Positions 56,802 through 64,000 of a DNA stretch of 64,000 nucleotides are shown in pieces. Below the pieces are notes generated by a model. That model saw only the letters and a program-made list of their open reading frames with translations. It searched no databases and had not been told where the DNA came from. Source of the DNA: Ahniella sp. (GTDB taxonomy: Bacteria > Pseudomonadota > Gammaproteobacteria > Xanthomonadales > Ahniellaceae); NCBI GenBank assembly GCA_016712105.1, contig JADJRU010000008.1, forward strand, positions 1 through 64,000, read 5' to 3'. The translations under genes were made by a program, and so were the position numbers. Position 1 is the stretch's first letter, and every line of letters begins with the position of its first letter.

Positions 56802-56930
56802 TGCTGTTCCGTGTGCGTCCCATGGTTCGTTGCTGATGATCCGAATTGACGCGAGCAGTCAATGGCTTGCGGGTCAATCAGGACCGTGATCGATCCAGAT
56901 TGGCGGGGTCAACCGGACAATAGATATGGC

Positions 56931-56936
56931 TATACT
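56931..56936 (+). promoter_or_regulatory. Candidate -10 element of pilT
   Basis: TATACT within ATGGCTATACT, 38 bases before the pilT start; the same 11 bases precede the orthocaspase gene. No clear -35. Confidence 0.3.
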
Positions 56937-56974
56937 CGAGCCATCGCAAGTCCACAAACGATCAGGGTGCCTGC

Positions 56975-58012
56975 ATGGATATCGCCGAGCTGCTCGCTTT
57001 TTCGGTCAAGAACAAGGCCTCCGACCTGCATTTGTCGGCTGGACTGCCGCCCATGATTCGGGTTGATGGTGACGTACGCCGAATCAACATCCCGGCGCTG
57101 GACCACAAAGCGGTCCATTCGCTGGTCTACGACATCATGTCCGACAAGCAGCGGCGCGACTACGAAGAATTCCTGGAAACCGACTTCTCCTTCGAAATTC
57201 CGGGTCTGGCGCGGTTCCGCGTCAACGCCTTCAACCAGAATCGTGGCGCCGGTGCGGTCTTCCGTACCATTCCGAGCCAGATTCTGACGCTCGAAGAGCT
57301 CGGTGCGCCGAAAATCTTCAAGGACCTGGTGGATCAGGCGCAGGGTTTGGTGTTGGTGACCGGGCCGACTGGTTCCGGCAAGTCGACCACACTCGCGGCC
57401 ATGGTCGACCACATCAACAAGAACGAATACGGCCATATCCTCACCATCGAGGATCCGATCGAGTTCGTGCATACCTCGCAGAAGTGCCTGATGAACCAGC
57501 GCGAAGTGCATCGCGACACGCATGGCTTCAATGAAGCCCTCCGTTCGGCACTGCGCGAAGATCCCGATTACATCCTCGTCGGCGAAATGCGTGATATGGA
57601 AACCATCCGCCTGGCGCTGACCGCCGCGGAAACCGGACATCTGGTGTTCGGGACTTTGCACACATCATCGGCTGCCAAGACAGTCGATCGCATCATCGAC
57701 GTCTTCCCGGCTGGCGAAAAGCCGATGGTTCGGTCGATGCTGTCGGAGTCGCTGCGTGCGGTGATTTCCCAGTCATTGCTGAAGAAAGTCGGTGGCGGGC
57801 GTATCGCCGCGCACGAAATCATGGTGGGCATCCCGGCAATCCGAAACCTGATCCGGGAAGACAAGGTGGCCCAGATGTACTCAACCATCCAGACCGGCCA
57901 ACAATACGGCATGCAAACCCTTGACCAGTGTCTCCAGGATCTGGTCAAGCGTGGCCTGATTACGCGCACCCAGGCGTCCGGTTACGCCAAGGACAAGCGA
58001 CTGTTCGAGTAA
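56975..58012 (+). CDS. pilT: Type IV pilus retraction ATPase PilT
   Basis: 345 residues, as in PilT. MDIAELLAFSVKNKASDLHL opens the N-terminal PAS-like domain; Walker A is GPTGSGKSTTLAAMVDHIN near residue 130; the Asp box (ILTIEDPIEFVH), Walker B (DYILVGEMRDMETIRLAL) and His box (GHLVFGTLHTSSAAKTVDRI) follow; the C-terminal AIRNLIRE motif required for retraction is intact. The hexamer depolymerises pilin during twitching. The usual partner pilU is not next to it; an unrelated FG-GAP gene follows after 220 bases with no other gene. Confidence 0.97.
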   Translation: MDIAELLAFSVKNKASDLHLSAGLPPMIRVDGDVRRINIPALDHKAVHSLVYDIMSDKQRRDYEEFLETDFSFEIPGLARFRVNAFNQNRGAGAVFRTIPSQILTLEELGAPKIFKDLVDQAQGLVLVTGPTGSGKSTTLAAMVDHINKNEYGHILTIEDPIEFVHTSQKCLMNQREVHRDTHGFNEALRSALREDPDYILVGEMRDMETIRLALTAAETGHLVFGTLHTSSAAKTVDRIIDVFPAGEKPMVRSMLSESLRAVISQSLLKKVGGGRIAAHEIMVGIPAIRNLIREDKVAQMYSTIQTGQQYGMQTLDQCLQDLVKRGLITRTQASGYAKDKRLFE

Positions 58013-58232
58013 GGTCGGAGCGGGCGGCGGAGGCTTGCCTGGCTCGGTCGGGTCTCCCGAGTGCGAGCGGGTTGCACCGTTCACGCACTCAGGTGCGCTT
58101 CAGCGAAAGGGCGCCCCGCGGGCGCTACAATGCTTTATTGCATTTTCTTAACAACGCTATTTTCACAATCGTCGGGACTATAGACCCGACGCAATGACGT
58201 TGGGCGTTTCAACAACCAACGGAGTGACCATC

Positions 58233-60872
58233 ATGAAATCCAGAATCATCGCGGGCATCGCACTCGCGTTATTCGGGCTAGGCGCAGCAGCGCTCGAACC
58301 CGGAAAGGGCTTTGGCGCAGCGCCAAGGGCCAGTGGCGTCTTGCCCAAACAAGCCGGGCCGATTCTGCTTGACCGCAATCCGCTAGCCCGTTCGCTGACC
58401 GACGCGGTCGAGGCGAACAAGATCATCGCCGGATCCGGCAATGGTGCCGCGGATGACCGCTTCGGTCGTTCGCTTTCCATGGCAGGCAACCTGCTGGCCA
58501 TCGGTTCGCCGACCGATGATTCCGGCATCCTCGCTGATGCCGGCTCGGTCTACGTGTTCCAGTACACCGGCTCTGCGTGGGTGTTTCAGGCCAAGATCAA
58601 TCCGCCGGTACCCGAACAGAATGGTGCGTTCGGTGCGGCGGTCGCGATCATCGAAGACCGGTTGGCGATCGGCTCGCCGCTCGCGACCACGGCCGATGGC
58701 GCCACCAGCGGTGCGGTGTACATTTACCGTCTGAATGGCAACACCTGGGCACTGGAGCAGAACATCGATCCGGCTGCCCGGTCGGCGAACGACAACTTCG
58801 GGTCGTCATTGGCCATCGATTCGACCAATCTGGTCGCCGGTGCGCGGACCGGTGATGCCTCTGCTGCCTCGGCTGGCTCGGTTTGGGTCTTTACGCGAAG
58901 CGGCACGATCTGGTCGGAGCAGCAGCGCTTGACGGCAAACGATGGCGCGACCGCCGACAACTTTGGTTTGTCGGTGGCCTTGTCCGGGAATTCCGTCATC
59001 GTTGGCGCCAATCTGGCTCGGATCAGTGCACTCGAAGCGGCCGGTGCGGCGTATGTGTTTACCCGTTCGGGTTCGATCTGGACCCAACAGCAGAAACTCG
59101 TGGCACCCGTGGCTGGCGAACTCGACGAGTTCGGCGTCGACGTGGATCTCGAAGGTGATACGGCCATCGTGGGGCATCGCAACGAGGACGGCACGTTCGC
59201 AAATTCCGGTGCTGCGCGGATTTATACCCGTGCGGCCGGCGTCTGGACGCTGACGACCACGCTGACCGCATCCGACGCCGCCGACAACGATTTCTTCGGC
59301 TTGACCGTCGCGCTGGACGGGCCGTTTGCATTGGTCGGCGCGTACACCGAAGACCGGACAGGCCTGATCGATGCGGGTGCCGCCTACATCTATGAGCGCA
59401 GCCAGGGTGGGGTGTGGTCGCAGAAAGACAAGTTCATTGCCAGTGATGCGGCGAACATCGACCAATTCGGTTTTGAAGTGGCCCTGGCACCCGGCCTCGG
59501 CCTCGTCGGCGCACCACTCGACGACAACTCGGATGGTATTGATGCTGGCGCCGTGTATACGTTCGTCAACGGCACGCCCACCACCACGGCGCTCGTCACC
59601 AACCTGTCGAGCCTGACCTACGGCGAGACACTGTCCTTGCTCGCAACCGTCACCCCGACCGCAACAGGCACGGTCAATTTCAACAACGGGGTCAGCCTGC
59701 TCGGGGCCGATGTGCTGGATGGTGCCAGTCAGGGCAATCTGAATCTGGTTCCAAACGCCGGCAGTTACGCGGTTTCGGCAGCCTACCTGGGTGACGGCAC
59801 CAATCTCGCCAGTACCTCGAACGTGGCGAACGTCTCGGTGTCGCGCGCAGCGACCAATCTGGCATTGAATGGATCCCATGTAACCCGCGAGTATGGGCAA
59901 ACCGTCTCGTTCACTGCCACCTTGACCGAGTCGGCCGTCGGTGGCGTGTCGCCGGGGGGCAACATCGTGTTCAACAACAACGGCAACTTCCTGGCGTCGG
60001 TGCCCCTTTCCGGTGGCCAGGCCGTGTTGTCCAGGAACAACTTGCCGGTGGGCAGTTACAACATCACTGCGGTGTATGCCGGCGATACCAACTTCCTGGG
60101 CGCGTCGTCCGCTTCGGTGCCTTACTCGGTGACGGTTGCGAACGTCAGCATCAGCGTGACCAGTTCGCCGAATCCTGCGCCGCGCAATACCAACCAGACC
60201 TTCACCGCAACATTCACCGGCGGCATTCCAACCGGCAACGTGGCGCTTCAGGCTTTGCCTCAGCCAACGGGCAGTCCGATCGCCCTGGGCAGCCCCGCCA
60301 TCGTGTCCGGCGTCGCCAGTATCCAGTCGAGCGTGTTGCCGTTGGGCAGCTACATCATCCGCGCGATTTATGTCGGCGATGCGAACCATGCGTTCAACCA
60401 GAGCGACTCGGTCCAGACGCACGTGGTGACGGCCGCCGCCGACCTGTCGATCGTCAAGTCGAACGGCATCACCTTCATCAATGAAGGCTCCCAGGTGACC
60501 TACACGATCACGGTCAGCAATCCCGCAGGCGGTGATCCCGTTGTCGACGCACGCGTCAATGACAACGTGAACGCTGCGTTTTTTGATGACTCCATTCTGG
60601 AAACCAGTTGGACCTGCGCGGCTGGCGCGGGCGCCAACTGCGATACCTTGAGCGGCAATGGCGACATCGTCAATCTGTTGGTCGATCTGGATCCGGGCAG
60701 CTCGGTCGTGATTACGCTGACCACCCGCTGTCGCGCGGAAGGTAACGAGTTCACCGTCACCAACACGGCAACGGTTTCGGCGCCGGTTGGGCTGACCGAC
60801 ACGAATCCGGCGAACAACAGTTCTACCGACGCGGACCAGAGCGGCATGTTCCGGGATGGTTTCGAAGGCTGA
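58233..60872 (+). CDS. Secreted FG-GAP-like beta-propeller protein with Ig-like and DUF11 domains
   Basis: 879 residues from the ATG at 58233 (GGAG eight bases upstream). Signal peptide (IAGIALALFGLGAAA), then a propeller of about seven blades with a recurring GSVYVFxxxGxxW pattern and DDRFGRSLSMAGNLLAIGSP, DNFGSSLAIDSTNLVAGART, DNFGLSVALSGNSVIVGANL, DEFGVDVDLEGDTAIVGHRN (residues about 70-460). Ig-like Big_3-type domains with TYGETLSLLATVTPTATG and EYGQTVSFTATLTESAVG follow, then a DUF11-type domain (DLSIVKSNGITFINEGSQVT). It ends MFRDGFEG. Ca2+ and glycan binding are typical of such propellers. Terminated by a strong hairpin. Confidence 0.8.
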   Translation: MKSRIIAGIALALFGLGAAALEPGKGFGAAPRASGVLPKQAGPILLDRNPLARSLTDAVEANKIIAGSGNGAADDRFGRSLSMAGNLLAIGSPTDDSGILADAGSVYVFQYTGSAWVFQAKINPPVPEQNGAFGAAVAIIEDRLAIGSPLATTADGATSGAVYIYRLNGNTWALEQNIDPAARSANDNFGSSLAIDSTNLVAGARTGDASAASAGSVWVFTRSGTIWSEQQRLTANDGATADNFGLSVALSGNSVIVGANLARISALEAAGAAYVFTRSGSIWTQQQKLVAPVAGELDEFGVDVDLEGDTAIVGHRNEDGTFANSGAARIYTRAAGVWTLTTTLTASDAADNDFFGLTVALDGPFALVGAYTEDRTGLIDAGAAYIYERSQGGVWSQKDKFIASDAANIDQFGFEVALAPGLGLVGAPLDDNSDGIDAGAVYTFVNGTPTTTALVTNLSSLTYGETLSLLATVTPTATGTVNFNNGVSLLGADVLDGASQGNLNLVPNAGSYAVSAAYLGDGTNLASTSNVANVSVSRAATNLALNGSHVTREYGQTVSFTATLTESAVGGVSPGGNIVFNNNGNFLASVPLSGGQAVLSRNNLPVGSYNITAVYAGDTNFLGASSASVPYSVTVANVSISVTSSPNPAPRNTNQTFTATFTGGIPTGNVALQALPQPTGSPIALGSPAIVSGVASIQSSVLPLGSYIIRAIYVGDANHAFNQSDSVQTHVVTAAADLSIVKSNGITFINEGSQVTYTITVSNPAGGDPVVDARVNDNVNAAFFDDSILETSWTCAAGAGANCDTLSGNGDIVNLLVDLDPGSSVVITLTTRCRAEGNEFTVTNTATVSAPVGLTDTNPANNSSTDADQSGMFRDGFEG

Positions 60873-60910
60873 AGCCGTCCAAAAAAGTGCTGCGAGACGA
60901 CGTGACAAGA

Positions 60911-60935
60911 AGCCCGGGGTGACCCGGGCTTTTTA
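60911..60935 (+). terminator. Rho-independent terminator after the FG-GAP protein gene
   Basis: AGCCCGGG, loop GTGA, CCCGGGCT, then TTTTAT. About 38 bases past the stop. Confidence 0.9.
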
Positions 60936-61052
60936 TTGGGTCGAAACATTACTTGGCATTTGAAAATGTCTGTTCGAGCCACCAGATTGCGTAATGGTGA
61001 GGAAGGCTTTTGACAAGCCGCGACAATCGCCGCCCTTCAGCAGGAGCAGATC

Positions 61053-61673
61053 ATGGGAATGATGCATTTACCGCCGCCGGGCAAGGCTTTGCCCGGTCGA
61101 GACACCGCCATGTCGATTCTCAATCGACACGCTGTGAATGGGCGGCCCATCGCGGGCGCTTTTGTCGGCATGCAGAAGGTCTTGTTGGGCCTTGGTTGTT
61201 TCTGGGGTGCCGAGCGAAAGTTCTGGAGTCTTCCAGGTGTCTATACGACAGCAGTGGGTTATGCCGGTGGTGCCACTCGAAACCCGACGTACCGGGAAGT
61301 CTGTTCCGGATTGACGGGGCATGCCGAAGTGGTTCTGGTCGTGTTTGATCAGGGACAAACCGATCTGGGTGCCTTGCTGAAGGTGTTCTTCGAGGCGCAC
61401 GATCCGACACAAGGGATGCGTCAGGGCAACGACCTCGGCACCCAGTACCGTTCGGCAATCTATGTGGACAGCGACGCTGATCAGCAGGTGGCCGAGCGGA
61501 TGCGCTTGTCGTACCAACATGCCCTCGAGCAGGCTGGCCGGCCTTCGGTGACTACCGAGATCGCGCGTCAGCAGCCGTTCTATTACGCCGAAGACGAGCA
61601 CCAGCAGTATCTGCACAAGAATCCGAATGGCTATTGCGGCTTGCGCGGTACGGGCGTCGTGTGTCCGATCTGA
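61053..61673 (+). CDS. msrA: Peptide methionine sulfoxide reductase A
   Basis: 206 residues. The N terminus carries a 45-residue extension, then VLLGLGCFWGAERKFWSLPG with the active-site Cys of GCFWG. VGYAGGATRNPTYREVCSGL, TQGMRQGNDLGTQYRSAIY and FYYAEDEHQQYLHKNPNGYC, with the resolving Cys near the C terminus, complete the family. It repairs oxidised methionine (S form). AGGAG lies eight bases before the ATG. It stands alone and converges on the DUF2167-like gene. Confidence 0.97.
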   Translation: MGMMHLPPPGKALPGRDTAMSILNRHAVNGRPIAGAFVGMQKVLLGLGCFWGAERKFWSLPGVYTTAVGYAGGATRNPTYREVCSGLTGHAEVVLVVFDQGQTDLGALLKVFFEAHDPTQGMRQGNDLGTQYRSAIYVDSDADQQVAERMRLSYQHALEQAGRPSVTTEIARQQPFYYAEDEHQQYLHKNPNGYCGLRGTGVVCPI

Positions 61674-61706
61674 TGCGTCAGAGCATTGATCGCGTCAGGT
61701 TCCGTC

Positions 61707-62882
61707 TCACAGCCCTTTGCCGATTCGCTCGGCACCGACCACATAGTCGACGGCGTCGACGTTCGAGCGATCATCGACAAAACGGGTGTAATCGGGGTAA
61801 CCCTGGCCGGCATCGAATGTGGTCTTGCGCGCCAGCGTACGAACGCTGAGCAGACACAGTTCCTGCCAGCGATCGTCGTACTTGACGCGCATGGTGTAGG
61901 CGACCTGGCGTTCACGACCGAGTGCCAGCCCCGTGCACAGATGCGCCTGATCACCTCCGGCGCCATAACTGGCTACCCAAGCCACCTGGGCGGCCTCTTC
62001 GTCGACCCAGGGTGCCACCGGGAAGCCGAGGAAGGACAACAGTTTGCCGGACGCCTTGCCTTCCTCGGATGCAATGCTGAAAGCACGTTCCTTCCAGCGG
62101 TCGAGCTGATCGGCAGACGCCACGTCGCCGAGTGGGACATGGCCCTTGTCCAGTGACCGGACTTCGATCCACCAGGCATTGAACCGATCGTCGATCGGGG
62201 CGTCGTCGTGGACCACCCAGCCGATCACATCATCGTCGAGTGATTCCTTACTCGAGGCCAAGGCCAGTGCCAGCGGCTGGCGGTCGACAAACCCCATACG
62301 CTCGGGCAGTTCGATGCTTGCGTCGTTGCCGGCCAGCGCGACGGTGCCGCGACGCCTCGGCAGGTTGCCCATGGCGAGTTTCCAGGCCTGCTGTTCGGTG
62401 GCGGAGTAGGACGGCACACTGCGGAACGTCGACGGGGTCTTCGGAGCGGGGGCTGAAACCCCCTGTTCCGAATCACTGACCCCGTCATCGACGAAATCCG
62501 AATCGCTGGTATCGAGGTCTTCGGATTCTGTCGATGCAGTCGCTTCGCCGGTGAGCGCTTCCATTTCTGCCCGGAACTCCGGATCTTCGGCCATTTGGCG
62601 CTGGATTTCCGGGTCTTCGAGCATTGCCGCAGCCATCTCGGGATCGACAAAATCGGCCAGCGTCGGTTGCACCGTCACGGCGATGACGGACGTGAGGATA
62701 CCGGCGAAGAACGGAAACTTGACCCCGTCTTCGTCGCTCCAGTGGATGATCACGTAGACGACCGAGACCACCGGAATGAACAACGAACCCAGTCCCCAGA
62801 TTGCACCTGCCGCGGACCAGATCCGGACGACCATCCAGATGTGGAACACGAGTGTCAGAACGATCATCAGCATGTAGAGCAT
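61707..62882 (-). CDS. Membrane protein with DUF2167-like C-terminal domain
   Basis: 391 residues. Two or three N-terminal membrane helices (MLYMLMIVLTLVFHIWMVVR, GLGSLFIPVVSVVYVIIHWS) are followed by an acidic, disordered-looking linker (about 90-160) and a folded domain with LPRRRGTVALAGNDASIELP, GWVVHDDAPIDDRFNAWWIE and DYTRFVDDRSNVDAVDYVVG. Order and spacing resemble the DUF2167 membrane-anchored family, but match strength cannot be judged by eye. It lies nine bases after the small exported protein gene in the same strand, as one operon. Function unknown. Confidence 0.62.
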   Translation of the reverse strand: MLYMLMIVLTLVFHIWMVVRIWSAAGAIWGLGSLFIPVVSVVYVIIHWSDEDGVKFPFFAGILTSVIAVTVQPTLADFVDPEMAAAMLEDPEIQRQMAEDPEFRAEMEALTGEATASTESEDLDTSDSDFVDDGVSDSEQGVSAPAPKTPSTFRSVPSYSATEQQAWKLAMGNLPRRRGTVALAGNDASIELPERMGFVDRQPLALALASSKESLDDDVIGWVVHDDAPIDDRFNAWWIEVRSLDKGHVPLGDVASADQLDRWKERAFSIASEEGKASGKLLSFLGFPVAPWVDEEAAQVAWVASYGAGGDQAHLCTGLALGRERQVAYTMRVKYDDRWQELCLLSVRTLARKTTFDAGQGYPDYTRFVDDRSNVDAVDYVVGAERIGKGL

Positions 62883-62891
62883 TGGGTTTCC

Positions 62892-63416
62892 TCAGAGCAC
62901 GGACATGGCGCTGACCTGCGCCTTCTTGATCGGCATGACCGTACTGCCGGCGCCATACATCCGCACGCTCAGCGTCAATTCGCCGTTGCGGACGCCAGCC
63001 AGCTCACCATCGTACGTTCGGCCAGTCACCGTGCGCACCCTGATCCGTCGCCCGACCACTTTCGGCAACTGCTCGAAGGTCAGTACATCGCCGCGGACAA
63101 ACGTCGGCTCCGGCGGCGGTTCCGGTGCAGCCGGTTCCGCATTCGTTGCCGGATCGGCCGGGTTCGAGTCGGCAAGGGTGTCGTCTTCGAGCGGGACCGC
63201 CACGGATTCGACGTCGGGCAGGGCGGCTTCGCCGAGGTTCCCCGGCGCCATCGTGCCGGTATCCCGCCCAAACAGGTTTGGCACATCCGGCCGCCGGTTC
63301 GCGGCATTCAGTTCGGCGACCAGCACATCGATCCGTGCTTCATCGGCGCGGGTGTCGGCGGCACAGGCATCAAAAGCCAGCAGGCAGGCCAGAACAGCAA
63401 GAATTCGGATCGGCAT
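62892..63416 (-). CDS. Small exported protein of unknown function
   Basis: 174 residues from the ATG at 63416. Signal peptide IRILAVLACLLAFDACAADT, a Pro/Glu/Asp-rich middle (about 60-110), and a compact C-terminal domain with GDVLTFEQLPKVVGRRIRVR, TVTGRTYDGELAGVRNGELT and LSVRMYGAGSTVMPIKKAQV. That tail resembles an SH3- or LSM-like barrel. It is first in the operon with the DUF2167-like membrane protein and may be its periplasmic partner. No family recognised. Confidence 0.6.
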   Translation of the reverse strand: MPIRILAVLACLLAFDACAADTRADEARIDVLVAELNAANRRPDVPNLFGRDTGTMAPGNLGEAALPDVESVAVPLEDDTLADSNPADPATNAEPAAPEPPPEPTFVRGDVLTFEQLPKVVGRRIRVRTVTGRTYDGELAGVRNGELTLSVRMYGAGSTVMPIKKAQVSAMSVL

Positions 63417-63662
63417 GGGGTCTGCTTGTGTCCAGAAGTAGTGTTGTTGCATCCAGGGCGGAACTTTTCTGCCCCAAGGGCACAGCCGTAGTCTAGCCAG
63501 AACGGTGCCAAGCACCATGGCGATTGCGTCGATCCGGTCACAGGCTGGCACATGGTCGACAGGTACCGGTCAATGCGGCGACAATGCCGGCCAGTCTGTT
63601 GGAGAACAGCATGTCAAAGCGTTGTCCGGTTCCGGCGCGCTGACCATCACACGGAGAAAGTC

Positions 63663-64000
63663 ATGGCAGAGACGACCATCAAGGCGCCCGAGGGCGGCGC
63701 CCGGATCACCATCGAAAACGGACGCTTGAGCGTTCCCGAAAACCCCATCATCCCGTTCATCGAGGGTGACGGCACCGGTGCCGACATCTGGCGCGCGTCC
63801 GTGCGCGTGTTCGATGCCGCCGTCGCCAAGGCCTATGCGGGCAAACGAAAAATCCACTGGATGGAAGTGTATGCCGGTGAGAAGTCGAACAACCTGCTTG
63901 GCACGTGGCTGCCCGATGCAACCGTCGACGCCTGTCGTGAATACCTGGTGTCCATCAAGGGCCCGTTGACCACGCCGGTCGGTGGCGGTATCCGATCGCT
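63663..64000 (+). CDS. icd: Isocitrate dehydrogenase (NADP), N-terminal part
   Basis: First 112 residues; the gene runs off the right edge. GGAG lies nine bases before the ATG. ENPIIPFIEGDGTGADIWRA and GKRKIHWMEVYAGEKSNNLL followed by VSIKGPLTTPVGGGIRS match the NADP-dependent, monomer-small type I (homodimeric) isocitrate dehydrogenase of E. coli rather than the large monomeric type. It makes 2-oxoglutarate and NADPH. The 247 bases upstream contain no gene and no obvious promoter. Confidence 0.93.
   Translation, partial: MAETTIKAPEGGARITIENGRLSVPENPIIPFIEGDGTGADIWRASVRVFDAAVAKAYAGKRKIHWMEVYAGEKSNNLLGTWLPDATVDACREYLVSIKGPLTTPVGGGIRS

Overview
The window is GC-rich and densely coded. It reads as a gammaproteobacterial chromosome, most likely order Lysobacterales (Xanthomonadales). 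This is inferred from the gene set (UbiH/UbiI, a YggT-ProC-YggS block divergent from PilT, three-subunit transhydrogenase, ClpB, DusB, NADP-type isocitrate dehydrogenase) and from several secreted proteins ending in an FxxGFE-like tail, which I associate with that order. No rRNA, tRNA, CRISPR array or intact insertion sequence was recognised.

Layout. 1-8.3 kb: a broken polysaccharide-deacetylase-like gene, glutaryl-CoA dehydrogenase, a FitAB/VapBC toxin-antitoxin pair with a palindromic operator, an operon of histone-deacetylase-like protein, cobalamin adenosyltransferase and a DUF6580-like membrane protein, then ubiH-ubiI. 8.3-13.5 kb: a 72-bp tandem repeat array, a secreted multidomain endonuclease, a small beta-helix protein and a cluster of REP-like hairpins. 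13.5-24.9 kb: housekeeping (SGNH hydrolase-clpB, HD hydrolase, pntB-pntAb-pntAa, PfkB kinase-dusB-SnoaL, DHH phosphoesterase, Nudix). 25-30.3 kb: one giant secreted beta-helix protein. 30.5-33.9 kb: a CASTOR/POLLUX-like channel and MgtE. 34-41.9 kb: surface polysaccharide genes (flippase, epimerase, two glycosyltransferases, O-antigen ligase-like protein, TPR-like protein, FG-GAP lipoprotein). 42-54.7 kb: a surface/protease region with a 12-repeat Cys/Asp-rich protein, its repeat-less paralogue, a PP2C phosphatase, a 1799-residue autotransporter and a divergent SEL1/coiled-coil orthocaspase. 54.7-64 kb: yggT-proC-yggS, pilT, an FG-GAP beta-propeller protein, msrA, two poorly known envelope proteins and the start of icd.

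The most interesting material is the secreted repertoire. Four unrelated exported proteins share a C-terminal tail of the form [I/M]Fxx[G/S]FE. A fifth has a hydrophobic C-terminal anchor like those of CTERM sorting systems. A very large autotransporter lies divergent from a secreted caspase-like protease.

A caution applies throughout. At least six otherwise intact genes are broken by single-base frameshifts, mostly at mononucleotide runs, and a seventh carries a compensated pair of such shifts. This pattern looks more like long-read sequencing error than real gene decay. Those genes are annotated as single genes with the shift position stated.
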